DNA of 49,137 nt from JBBDWJ01 sp040902925 (GTDB lineage: Bacteria; Acidobacteriota; Terriglobia; Bryobacterales; UBA6623). The stretch is from contig JBBDWJ010000044.1 in the NCBI GenBank assembly GCA_040902925.1, positions 1 to 49,137 on the forward strand. Direction: 5' to 3'. Position 1 is the first letter of the stretch. Each line of letters begins with the position of its first letter. The translations under genes and the position numbers were made by a program. Shown one piece after another: positions 33,478 to 41,754 of this stretch. The notes beneath the pieces are model-generated. The model made no database searches and was not told the DNA's origin. It saw only the letters and a program-made list of their open reading frames with translations.

Positions 33478-34494
33478 TCAAAAAGCTCCCTGGCGTTCCT
33501 CATAGTGCGTCGGCTTGCCGAGACTACGGCCACCGCGGCTCACCCAGGCCGCGATCCACTCCACCATGCGGTCGACGGAAACCTCCGGGGGACCAAAAAG
33601 CTGCTCGCAGCGCCGGGCGTTGTTGAGCAGCGCGCTTTCTTTTTCAGAACCCTCGAAAACCGGCTCGGTTTGCAACAGGGCCGCGAATCGCTCAGCGAGC
33701 TTCCGCACCGGGAGTATTTCGGTACCGGTCAGATTGAGCACGAAAGCCGGCGAGGCGCAATGCGCGAACGAGCGGAGCGCTACCGAATTCGCGTCACGCT
33801 GCCAGATCACATTCACGTAGCCCATCGACAGATCGATGGGGCGCCGCTCCAAGACCCGCTCAGCGATGTCGTGCAGGACGCCGTAGCGCAATTCGTTAGC
33901 GTAGTTGAGCCGCAGAATCGCGACCGGGGTGCCGTTGCGGAGCGAAAAATGCTCGAACATGCGCTCGCGTCCCAGCGCCGATTGGGCGTATTCCCCCACC
34001 GGGCCCGTCGGGTCGCTCTCCACCGGCCCGCCGCTCGCGACCGGAGTGAACGGATAAACGTTGCCCGTCGAGAATGCGACGATTCGCGATTGGCGAAACC
34101 TCTCCGCTGCAACCGCCGCCGCGTACGTGTTGGTCGCCCACGTTAGCGCCTGCTTCCCCGTGGTGCCGAATTTTTGCCCCGCCATGAACAGAACGTTGGG
34201 GCAATCGGGCAGCTTCCCGACGGCGGCGCGGTCCAATAGATCGCAGACGATGGTCTCGACGCCCTGCGCTTCAACCTGCTGCCGTACGGACGGGTCGGAA
34301 AAGCGTGCCGCGCCGTAGATGCGTTTCGGGCGGGCGGTCTGCTGCGAGGCGCGCGAGGCGAGGCCGGCGAGGCTAGGCCCCATCTTGCCCGAGACGCCCA
34401 GAATCAACAAGTCGCCCTCCATGTTGGCGAGCGCGTCGATGTCGGCGGCTGTCGGGCGCGACAGCTCCTTTTCTAGTTCCTGTTCGGTTTGCAT
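33478..34494 (-). CDS. NAD(P)-dependent epimerase/dehydratase-like SDR, atypical active site
   Basis: A 338-residue extended SDR. The nucleotide motif is ILGVSGKMG (GxxGxxG, Gly33-Gly36-Gly39). Ser142/Thr143 are in the FSTGNVYP segment. The expected YxxxK reads Tyr169-Ala-Gln-Ser-Ala173 (EYAQSALGRE), so the catalytic Lys is replaced by Ala. Other family landmarks (FMAGQKFGTTG, LRLNYANELRYG) are clear. It lies 12 bases after the unknown protein gene and just before the DHDPS-like gene, so these three probably share a pathway, perhaps sugar or sugar-acid breakdown. Confidence 0.82.
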   Translation of the reverse strand: MQTEQELEKELSRPTAADIDALANMEGDLLILGVSGKMGPSLAGLASRASQQTARPKRIYGAARFSDPSVRQQVEAQGVETIVCDLLDRAAVGKLPDCPNVLFMAGQKFGTTGKQALTWATNTYAAAVAAERFRQSRIVAFSTGNVYPFTPVASGGPVESDPTGPVGEYAQSALGRERMFEHFSLRNGTPVAILRLNYANELRYGVLHDIAERVLERRPIDLSMGYVNVIWQRDANSVALRSFAHCASPAFVLNLTGTEILPVRKLAERFAALLQTEPVFEGSEKESALLNNARRCEQLFGPPEVSVDRMVEWIAAWVSRGGRSLGKPTHYEERQGAF

Positions 34495-34506
34495 GATTTT
34501 GTGGCG

Positions 34507-35316
34507 CTACTTGCGGTGCTCCTGAAGCTCTTCGGGGAACAGGGCAAAACCGGCGGGCGGCGGCCATAATTCGCGCAGCAATTGCAGCCGGCGCCGGATA
34601 TGGCGGCTGGCTAACTGCCGCGGCCCCGTGTCTACGTCGATATCGCAGCACAAGCCGTGCAAATAGAGCGTCAACGTATCCTCGAGAGCCTGCCGGAAAT
34701 ATCCCTGGCGGAGTTTTGTGTCACGGTTGAGATCGCTTTGGCGGCGGGTGAGCTGTTCCTTCATCCGCCAGCTCTTCTCGTCGATCTCGCCGTGCGTGCT
34801 GCTTGTGAGCTCGCTGGTCAGCAGCTCGTTGAAGCGGTTGAGAATAGCCGCGCCGGCGCGCCGCGCAGTCAACTCGGCTACGTTGACGTAAAACGTGTAG
34901 TGGTAGTCAGCCACCTCTTCGTCTTTCACGCCGAGAAACAAGAACGTCTCGTCGCCGACCTCGGTAACGGCTGAAAGCAAGCGCCGGTTCTGAGCCGGCC
35001 GCTCAAAGCTCATCAACTCGAAAGGCTTGCCTTCAGCTTTGCTCCCTTGCGAATTATTGTGCGGCGGCTCGGGCCCGTCCGCATTTTCGCGGGGGCCGGC
35101 TTTTTCCAGGTAGGGCGCCAGGACGATACGAAGCTTGGGAATCGTTTGCGCGACGCCCGGGGGCACCGCCGCCACGGGGTCAAACAACAAACGCCGCAGG
35201 TCGTCCTCTTTCAGAGGCAGAGCCGCGAAGTAGCTGATGGAATCGTTGAGAGGAACCATCTGGCCGGCGCACTGCGCGGCGAATGATTCCACGGGGACCT
35301 TGGTTTCGTGAGACAT
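34507..35316 (-). CDS. conserved-looking protein of unknown function
   Basis: A 269-residue cytoplasmic protein with no signal peptide and no membrane segment. Visible traits: an acidic N-terminal third with DSISYFAALPLKEDDLRRLL, a disordered charged stretch near 70-95, a core with VGDETFLFLGVKDEEVADYH, then a basic helical C-terminus with RQLASRHIRRRLQLL. I do not recognise the family. It is first of the three-gene set with the SDR and DHDPS-like genes (12-base gap) and has a promoter-like TGTTACAAT upstream. Normal codon use and the tight spacing support a real gene. Confidence 0.7.
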   Translation of the reverse strand: MSHETKVPVESFAAQCAGQMVPLNDSISYFAALPLKEDDLRRLLFDPVAAVPPGVAQTIPKLRIVLAPYLEKAGPRENADGPEPPHNNSQGSKAEGKPFELMSFERPAQNRRLLSAVTEVGDETFLFLGVKDEEVADYHYTFYVNVAELTARRAGAAILNRFNELLTSELTSSTHGEIDEKSWRMKEQLTRRQSDLNRDTKLRQGYFRQALEDTLTLYLHGLCCDIDVDTGPRQLASRHIRRRLQLLRELWPPPAGFALFPEELQEHRK

Positions 35317-35343
35317 TCAAGCTTAAAACACCCATCCTAGGCC

Positions 35344-35352
35344 ATTGTAACA
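35344..35352 (-). promoter_or_regulatory. extended -10 promoter element
   Basis: On the minus strand TGTTACAAT (TGn plus TACAAT) lies 28 bases before the ATG of the 269-residue protein. Such extended -10 boxes can work without a -35; none is visible. It would drive the three-gene set ending near 32304. Confidence 0.4.
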
Positions 35353-35412
35353 GACGGGTTTTGTGCGGCCGGCCACATCGGCGGCCGCTATTTGGAGATG
35401 CCGTGTGTGGAG

Positions 35413-36960
35413 CTAGCGCACGGTTGGGTAAACGATTCCGAGCTGATCGAGGTAGGTGTTGAACTTCGACGGATCGTAACGCAGCTTCTCCAGCTCGGGA
35501 CGGTAGCGCTCCATCTTTTCCTTATTGAGATAAACCGGCGGCGCCACGTCGGCGGGGATCAGCGATTCCCACTTGGTTTCCTTGGTCTGCTCGCGGAAAT
35601 ACTCCCAGGCGTTCTTGACGAGCTCCGGGTTCGCGAACAGATCGATCGCGGTCATCGCCTGCACCTTGGCGCCCGCAAGCGCCCCTTTGTGCGCGATGGG
35701 CGTGGCCATCGCAATGCCGCTCGACCAATGGTGGCCGATCAAATTGGGAATGTTCGCCGGATAGCGCAGGTTGATAGTCGGCAGGTTCCAACTCACTTCG
35801 GCGATATCGTCAGAACCCGACGACGTCTCGGAGGGGCCCTCCAAGTCAGAGACTTCGGTGCGCAGACCGACTTCTTCCGAGCCCATCTCTTTCTGAATGG
35901 CTTTCGCCAGCTTGATGTCGTTCTCGGACCACTCAGGCATTCCGACCGCCACGATGTTGGCCTGCTGCAGTTCGGCCAGCGGTTTGTTGAAATGGGCTTC
36001 CCAGGCGGCGCCAAGCACGCGCTGGGTCATCGTGGTATCGGTCATCATCGCGGCGCCCTGGGCGATCTTGGTTCCGAGGTCGTGCAACTGCTTTACGTGA
36101 GCGAAGTCGAGCTCGCGGAAAAAATACCAGACCGTGGCCTCCGACGGCACCACGTTGGGTTGATTGCCACCGTGCGAGATGACGTAGTGCGAGCGCTGCT
36201 GGAGCCGCAGGTGCTCGCGGCGATAGTTCCAGCCGGCGTTCATCAGCTCGACAGCATCGAGCGCGCTGCGGCCCATCCAGGGCGAGCCGGCGCTGTGTGC
36301 GCTTCGCCCGGAGAAGCTGTACTGCGTCGAGACCAGCGCAAGCCCGCGCACACCCCAGTTGGTGCTGAAGTTGTTCGAGACATGCGTGCTGAGCATGATG
36401 TCGAGGTCTTTGAACAGCCCCTCGCGAGCCATATACGTGCGGCTGCCGAGCAGCTCTTCAGCGATGCCGGGATAAACGCGAATCGTTCCGGGGATCTTGT
36501 ACTTCTCAAGGATCCGCCTGACGACCAGAGCGGCGGTGACGTTCACCGCCTGGCCGGCGTTGTGGCCTTCACCGTGGCCGGGCCCGCCTTCGATCAATGG
36601 ATCGTGGTAGGCGACGCCGGGCTTCTGGGAAGTTTCGGGCAGGCCGTCGATGTCGGCCATGAAGCCGATGATCGGTTTGCCGGATCCCCACTCAGCGACG
36701 AAAGCTGTGGGCATGCCCGACACGCCGCGGGTGATTCTGAATCCGTCCTGCTCAAGAAGATCGGTGATGTAGTTCGCGGATTCGGTTTCCTGATAGCCGA
36801 GCTCCGACAAGCTGAACAGGGTGTCGGTAATTTCCTGCACCATTTTCTGGCGGGTACCGACGACCTCCTGCGCCTCTTGCTTGAGCTGATCGTGGGAAGG
36901 TGTTTGTGCGAGCGCGGCGGCGGATGCAAGCGCGAATAGCGCGATTTGCAGAGGTTTCAT
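35413..36960 (-). CDS. exported M20-family amidohydrolase (AbgB-like)
   Basis: A 515-residue metallopeptidase-fold hydrolase resembling the p-aminobenzoyl-glutamate hydrolase subunit AbgB. A signal peptide (about 1-19, LQIALFALASAAALAQ) is followed by metal-site motifs GFMADIDGLPETSQ, GGPGHGEGHNAGQAVN and GIAEELLGSRTYMA, and by SGRSAHSAGSPWMGRSALDA in the lid domain. It probably cleaves an amide of an amino acid in the periplasm. The substrate is unknown, and AbgB relatives usually work with AbgA, which is missing. GAGGAA precedes the ATG at 36960. It lies upstream of the three-gene set on the same strand. Confidence 0.88.
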   Translation of the reverse strand: MKPLQIALFALASAAALAQTPSHDQLKQEAQEVVGTRQKMVQEITDTLFSLSELGYQETESANYITDLLEQDGFRITRGVSGMPTAFVAEWGSGKPIIGFMADIDGLPETSQKPGVAYHDPLIEGGPGHGEGHNAGQAVNVTAALVVRRILEKYKIPGTIRVYPGIAEELLGSRTYMAREGLFKDLDIMLSTHVSNNFSTNWGVRGLALVSTQYSFSGRSAHSAGSPWMGRSALDAVELMNAGWNYRREHLRLQQRSHYVISHGGNQPNVVPSEATVWYFFRELDFAHVKQLHDLGTKIAQGAAMMTDTTMTQRVLGAAWEAHFNKPLAELQQANIVAVGMPEWSENDIKLAKAIQKEMGSEEVGLRTEVSDLEGPSETSSGSDDIAEVSWNLPTINLRYPANIPNLIGHHWSSGIAMATPIAHKGALAGAKVQAMTAIDLFANPELVKNAWEYFREQTKETKWESLIPADVAPPVYLNKEKMERYRPELEKLRYDPSKFNTYLDQLGIVYPTVR

Positions 36961-37112
36961 GCGTTCCTCGCGAAATGACAGTTTGATGAGCCCAGTATAT
37001 GGGTTTGCGCGGCAACAGGGGAACCGGCGCGCCTGATGCTCACTCTGTGGCATACTCCTGGACTTGATCAGTCTGGCGCCGGCAGCGGGCCGGCGCGGCC
37101 GAGGGAGGAATC

Positions 37113-37862
37113 ATGGCGCAACTTTGGGACGGAGACGCGGAACTATTTGCATTGGCCAAGGCGGAACTGTTCACCGCCGTAGTGGGCGACGTGATGGACC
37201 AACTGGGGTTCCTGCAGCAGTTCTTACCGCCGCAGATCCGGCCGCTCGATCCGGGAATGGTCGTCATCGGGCGGGCCATGCCGGTTGTTGGAACCGACAG
37301 CGTGGCCGCGACGCCATGGTTTGGCGCGGAGGGCAGCCAGGCTCAGGCAAGCGCTGCGGATTCGCCCGCGAGCAAGTCAGGCAATCCCGTGATCTCGCAG
37401 CCTTTCGGCCTGATGCTCAAGGCCCTGGACGATCTCAAGCCCAACGAGGTCTACCTCTCGACCGGCGGCTCCCCGCGCTACGCCCTGTGGGGAGAGCTGA
37501 TGAGCACGCGCGCCATGAAATTGGGCTCCGCGGGCGCGGTGCTGGCGGGCTACACACGCGATACGAACGGAATTCTCGCGCTCGGTTTCCCGACTTTCGC
37601 GATTGGCTCCTACGCGCAAGATCAGTCGCCGCGCGGTAAGGTGATCGATTTTCGCTGTGCGATCGAGATCGCCGGCGTGCGCGTGGATCCGGGCGATATT
37701 GTTTTTGGGGATATCGACGGCGTTTGCATTGTGCCGCAAAAGGCCGAACGCGACGTGTTCGTCAAGGCGATCGAGAAAGCCCGCGGCGAAAAACAGGTGC
37801 AAGAGGCGATTGGCAACGGCATGAGCGCGCAGGAGGCATTCGACCGGTTCGGAATCCTGTAG
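37113..37862 (+). CDS. RraA-family protein (HMG/CHA aldolase-like)
   Basis: A 249-residue protein of the RraA superfamily. The region GGSPRYALWGELMSTRAMKL with GELMS at 127-131, and GYTRDTNGI with Arg149-Asp150, match the metal and substrate site of 4-hydroxy-4-methyl-2-oxoglutarate aldolase relatives. The Asp that usually precedes the Gly in the DG-xxRD motif is Ala here. It is likely an aldolase or decarboxylase for a keto acid. GGAGG lies just before the ATG. It diverges from the M20 hydrolase and is followed by a receiver-like protein 55 bases downstream. Confidence 0.85.
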   Translation: MAQLWDGDAELFALAKAELFTAVVGDVMDQLGFLQQFLPPQIRPLDPGMVVIGRAMPVVGTDSVAATPWFGAEGSQAQASAADSPASKSGNPVISQPFGLMLKALDDLKPNEVYLSTGGSPRYALWGELMSTRAMKLGSAGAVLAGYTRDTNGILALGFPTFAIGSYAQDQSPRGKVIDFRCAIEIAGVRVDPGDIVFGDIDGVCIVPQKAERDVFVKAIEKARGEKQVQEAIGNGMSAQEAFDRFGIL

Positions 37863-37917
37863 CTCGATTGGTAACGGTTCGCGGCGCCGGGGTTTCCACC
37901 GGGCAGGGGAAATCCTG

Positions 37918-38340
37918 ATGAACGGAACCTTGCTGATCGTAATGAGCCGCTACGAGAAAGACGCTTTCCTGGAAACCATCGCGGAGCTGAATTTGGATCC
38001 GCTGTTTGCGTCGAGCGCGGACGAAGCGGAGCGTCTGCTTACCGTGAACCCGAAGATTGAAGTGGTCGTCGTCGACGAGGAGTTGCTCGACGGGACCTGG
38101 CAGGATGTCGCCGAAACAATTGCCGCTCGCGAAGTGCCGGCGTCACTGCTGATCTGTACCAAGCAAGTAGGCGATATCGGCATTCTCGCCGCTTCGCGCC
38201 GCGTGCACATCCCGGATGTGCTGATCAAGCCCTATGATCCGGCGCTTGTGCGCGAACGCATCCTCCATGCTCTACGGAGCGAAGTGCGCAAACCCCTTGA
38301 GGGCGCCTCCATACCGAGTCACCCCGCCACTGCTGAGTAA
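37918..38340 (+). CDS. receiver-like protein with degenerate acid pocket
   Basis: A 140-residue single-domain response-regulator-like protein. The phospho-acceptor Asp53 (VVVVDEELLDG), Thr81 (LLICTK) and Lys104 (VLIKPYDP) are in place. The pair of acidic residues that binds magnesium near residues 8-10 is replaced by VMS (LLIVMSRYEKD). There is no output domain. It may be non-phosphorylated or act by binding. An 11-13-bp degenerate tandem repeat begins at its stop codon. Confidence 0.78.
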   Translation: MNGTLLIVMSRYEKDAFLETIAELNLDPLFASSADEAERLLTVNPKIEVVVVDEELLDGTWQDVAETIAAREVPASLLICTKQVGDIGILAASRRVHIPDVLIKPYDPALVRERILHALRSEVRKPLEGASIPSHPATAE

Positions 38341-38370
38341 CCAGACGAGTAAACCGGCCGAGAAACCAGC
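38335..38370. repeat. degenerate tandem repeat (11-13 bp) across a stop codon
   Basis: GAGTAACCAGAC, GAGTAAACCGGCC and GAGAAACCAGC follow one another. The TAA of the receiver-like gene lies in the first unit. Confidence 0.5.
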
Positions 38371-38398
38371 AGCGGCGAGTTATTCGAAGACGGAACAG

Positions 38399-38416
38399 TC
38401 AGGAAACTCAGGAAGT
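38399..38416. repeat. 9-bp tandem duplication over the transketolase stop codon
   Basis: TCAGGAAAC (38399-38407) and TCAGGAAGT (38408-38416). On the minus strand this places two in-frame TGA codons nine bases apart, the first being the transketolase stop. Confidence 0.6.
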
Positions 38417-40273
38417 CACAAGGCTGCGGATCTTGTCCACAATATGGCGCGCGGAGATGCCGAAACGGTCGAGCAATTCCTCCGCCTGGCCGCTACGGGG
38501 TATCGCCCGAACAGCGAGCTTGTGAACCTTGAAACCTTCAGTGGACAGCGCCGACAGCACCGCATCACCGATACCGCCGTGCTCGTAGTGATCTTCGACG
38601 GTCACGACCAAGCCGTTCGTGAGACGCGCCGAGGCTTGCAGGGTTTGTGTATCGATCGGCCGCACGCTGAACAAGTCAATGACGCGAATCGCGATGCCTT
38701 GCTCGCTCAGTTGCTTGTGCGCCTTGAGGGCTTCAAACAACGTCACACCCGCGGCGACGACCGTCACGCGATCGTAGTCGCTCTGCCGGACGATCTTGCA
38801 GCGCCCTGCTTCAAAGCGCTCTTCCGGCCCATAGACGATCGGCGTCTTGGGGCGGCTGGTGCGGATATAAAAGGGCCCCTCGGTTGCCGCCGCCATCTCG
38901 ATGGCGCGCCAGGCGCTGGTCGCATCGCTCGGATAGAGCACCGTGTAGTTGGGCTGGGCGCAGGTCATCGCCAGATCTTCGAGACCCATTTGCGAGGGAC
39001 CATCCTCGCCGATCGAGATGCCGGCGTGGGTGCCCACGTACTTCACGTTGGACCTGCTGATCGCCGTCATGCGCATGAAATCGTAGCCGCGGGCAAGAAA
39101 ACAAGCGAAGCTGGCGGCGAACGGGATCTTGCCACGGGCGGCGAACCCCATGGCCGCGCCCATCATGTTCTGCTCGGCGATGAAGCCCTGAAAAAAGCGT
39201 TCCGGCGCGACTTTCTCAAAGTCTTCCGTGTGCGTGGAATTCTTGACGTCGCCATCGAGAGCAACCACGCGGGGGTTGGTCTTTCCCAGCGCGGCCAGCG
39301 CCGCTCCGAAGGCCGCGCGCGTGGCCAACTCTTTGCCGCCCACGGTGTACGGCGGCGCGGAGGCCGGCTGCGCGGATCCCAATCCGGCGCCGTTGGAGGA
39401 AGGCAGCTTTGGCGTCCAGTTGAACGCGACGTTGTTCAACTGCCCTTCGAGCTCGTGGAGGGCCTTTTCACTGTCCTCACCTGCGGGAATGGGCTTGCCG
39501 TGATACCCTTCCTTGTCTTCGGTGAAGGAGATGCCTTTGCCTTTGAAGGTCCGCGCCAGAATGATCGTAGGGCGGTCGGTGGTACTTGCCGCATCGTCGT
39601 AGGCCTTGATCAGGCTCTCGACGTTATGGCCGTCCACGACGAGCGCGCGCCAGCCAAAGGCCTGCCAGCGTGCCTGGTAGGTTTGCAATTCGTGCTGCAG
39701 CATGGTGGGCTGGCTTTGGCCCAGACGATTGACGTCGATGGTGGCGCACAGATTGTTCAGCTTGTAATGCGACGCCAGCTCGGCCGCTTCCCACACCGAA
39801 CCCTCGGCCGTTTCCCCGTCGCCGAGCAGAACGTAGACGCGCTGGTCGCGCTTATCCAACCGCGCGTTGAGCGCCATGCCGACGCCGGCGCACAAACCTT
39901 GGCCGAGTGAGCCGGTGGCGACGTCCACGAACGGCAGTGTCGTCGGAGGATGCCCTTCGAGGTCGGAATCGATCTTGCGCAAGTTCAGCAGGTCGTCAGC
40001 CGAAAGATAGCCGGCCTCGGCCCAGGCCGCGTAAAGCACCGGAGCAGCGTGGCCTTTCGAGAGAATGAAAACGTCGTTGGCCGGATTGGCGGGGTTGGCC
40101 GGATCGTAGCGCATCACCGAAAAAAACAGCGCCGACATGATCTCGGCCGCCGACGCGCAACTGGTCGGGTGGCCGCTGTTGGCCGCCGTCGTGGCGCGCA
40201 CGGAATGAATGCGCAAGCGGGTCGCTTTGTCCTGCAAGCCGGCAATCGTGTCGCTGTTGACCTCGACAGGCAT
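38408..40273 (-). CDS. tkt: transketolase
   Basis: Transfers two-carbon units in the pentose phosphate pathway, using thiamine diphosphate. The 621-residue single-chain protein has the N-terminal ANSGHPTSCASAAEI, the cofactor motif GDGETAEGSVWEAAELAS, the pyrimidine domain with GFIAEQNMMGAAMGFAARG, and HAGISIGEDGPSQMG with THAG. It is shorter than E. coli TktA (about 660) and resembles the animal-type transketolases of about 620 residues. GGAGG lies nine bases before the ATG. The neighbours do not belong to the same pathway. Confidence 0.95.
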   Translation of the reverse strand: MPVEVNSDTIAGLQDKATRLRIHSVRATTAANSGHPTSCASAAEIMSALFFSVMRYDPANPANPANDVFILSKGHAAPVLYAAWAEAGYLSADDLLNLRKIDSDLEGHPPTTLPFVDVATGSLGQGLCAGVGMALNARLDKRDQRVYVLLGDGETAEGSVWEAAELASHYKLNNLCATIDVNRLGQSQPTMLQHELQTYQARWQAFGWRALVVDGHNVESLIKAYDDAASTTDRPTIILARTFKGKGISFTEDKEGYHGKPIPAGEDSEKALHELEGQLNNVAFNWTPKLPSSNGAGLGSAQPASAPPYTVGGKELATRAAFGAALAALGKTNPRVVALDGDVKNSTHTEDFEKVAPERFFQGFIAEQNMMGAAMGFAARGKIPFAASFACFLARGYDFMRMTAISRSNVKYVGTHAGISIGEDGPSQMGLEDLAMTCAQPNYTVLYPSDATSAWRAIEMAAATEGPFYIRTSRPKTPIVYGPEERFEAGRCKIVRQSDYDRVTVVAAGVTLFEALKAHKQLSEQGIAIRVIDLFSVRPIDTQTLQASARLTNGLVVTVEDHYEHGGIGDAVLSALSTEGFKVHKLAVRAIPRSGQAEELLDRFGISARHIVDKIRSLVTS

Positions 40274-40503
40274 GGGAAATCCTCCAACTGAAGTGAATCG
40301 TTTGGCCAGGGTAGAAGGCCGCCGCGCTCCCGGAGATGCTCGATTGTCCCCAGGCCGCGCTATAGGCGTGTTTTTATCTTAACCGCTCCGCTCGACGGAC
40401 GGGTTAAAGGCAGGATCGGCGAAGTCTCTTTCCCGGCTAGCCCGGTTGCTCCCTGGGACAGCCAAAACAGAGCAGCGGCCAGCGAACTAGCCAGACCGAA
40501 AAC

Positions 40504-41754
40504 CTACACGTGGCCGCGGGCGGTCACTTTCCACACTTCCCGGACTTGGTCGCCGCGAACGCAAAAGATGCGGTCATACAAGTTGACGTTAGGGTCGCAG
40601 TGCGGCACCAGCATCTCCAGTTTTTCGCCGAGGCGAATCTCGCGGCTGGGGTGTTCCCATTGCAGAATGCCGTGCTCGTCGCCTCCGAAGCGATAGTCGA
40701 CGCCCTGGACGCCGACGACTTCAGGCCCGAACTTACGATCGGTGGCGAAGGCCTTCAGTCCCGCGTCGGTCGTCGCCCGGTCGTCGTAGTTCTTGCTGAT
40801 AACCGTCGCCAGCACCGTGAGCGCCGGCTGGAAGTCTTCGTAGACCCCGCCGCTTTGGCCGCCGATTTTGCGGTAGTCGACGTCCATGAAGACGTAGGAG
40901 CCGACTTGCAGCTCGGTCATGCCGCCCAACGCGGGGTCGATGTTGTAAGTCCCCGTGCTCGCGCCGGACATGATCTCGGCCGGCAGACCGTCGCGCTGCA
41001 TCTGCCGGAAAGAATCTATGACCGGGCCCATCACCTTGGCGGAGTGCTCTTTGCGCGCTTCGAATCCTTCGACATGCGACGAGGCGCCGGAATAGCCGTG
41101 CACGCCGCGCAGCTTGAGGTTTGGCAGTTGATCGATCTTCTTCGCCAGCTCGACTGCCTTCTTACCGGGCTCGGTTCCCGTGCGGCGGCCCATGGGGTCG
41201 ATATCGACCATCACGTTGAGCTGGACTTTCGCCGCCTGCGCCGCTTCGCTGAGCTGTTCGGCGTGCCATGGATTGTCGACCACCGACATCGTCTCGGGAC
41301 GCTGTTTGGTGAGCCGGATAAGCCGCTCCATCTTGTTGGGGCCGACCATCTCAGAGGTAATCAGCAACCCGCCGATGCCTTCGAAGCTCAGTGCTTCGGC
41401 CTCGCGGATCGTGGCCGTGCACGCGCCGATGGCACCGGCCTCGAGTTGACGCCGCGCGATCTCGACGCACTTGTGTGTCTTGGCGTGGGGACGCAGTTGG
41501 ACGCCAGCATTCTTAGCGTGGTCCGCCATGCGGCGGATGTTGGCTTCGAGCCGGTCCAAATCGACCAGCAACGCAGGCGTCGGCAGGTCGTTCTTCGTGA
41601 CACCGCTGATGCCTTTGTTGGACTGCAGATGCTTTTCGATCTCGGTCAAGCTGTAGGCGCTGGCGCGCCCGAGCAACACCGTTGGCCCGGCAACCGTAGC
41701 GGCCGCGATCGTCTTTTTCATCCACTCTCTCCGTGAGCTTGTCGAGCTTGTCAT
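40504..41754 (-). CDS. Tat-exported D-threonine-aldolase-like PLP protein
   Basis: A 416-residue PLP enzyme of the alanine-racemase-like D-threonine aldolase / D-serine dehydratase family. A twin-arginine signal (SRREWMKKTIAAATVAG) precedes the domain. LRPHAKTHKC (88-97) holds the PLP Lys, probably Lys92. The C-terminal metal motif is PHCDPNVNLYD; the His-x-Asp spacing fits the D-threonine aldolase branch. Such enzymes act on D-threonine, D-serine or beta-hydroxy-D-amino acids; this copy would do so in the periplasm. A GGGAG ribosome site precedes the ATG. It is transcribed towards the transketolase gene with 230 bases between. Confidence 0.85.
   Translation of the reverse strand: MTSSTSSRREWMKKTIAAATVAGPTVLLGRASAYSLTEIEKHLQSNKGISGVTKNDLPTPALLVDLDRLEANIRRMADHAKNAGVQLRPHAKTHKCVEIARRQLEAGAIGACTATIREAEALSFEGIGGLLITSEMVGPNKMERLIRLTKQRPETMSVVDNPWHAEQLSEAAQAAKVQLNVMVDIDPMGRRTGTEPGKKAVELAKKIDQLPNLKLRGVHGYSGASSHVEGFEARKEHSAKVMGPVIDSFRQMQRDGLPAEIMSGASTGTYNIDPALGGMTELQVGSYVFMDVDYRKIGGQSGGVYEDFQPALTVLATVISKNYDDRATTDAGLKAFATDRKFGPEVVGVQGVDYRFGGDEHGILQWEHPSREIRLGEKLEMLVPHCDPNVNLYDRIFCVRGDQVREVWKVTARGHV

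Noticed and set aside
38234..39910. Long plus-strand frame (558 codons)
   Set aside because: Antisense to transketolase, which is certain. Similar shadow frames over the M20 hydrolase (35392-36939) and the D-threonine-aldolase-like gene (40510-41736) were rejected for the same reason.
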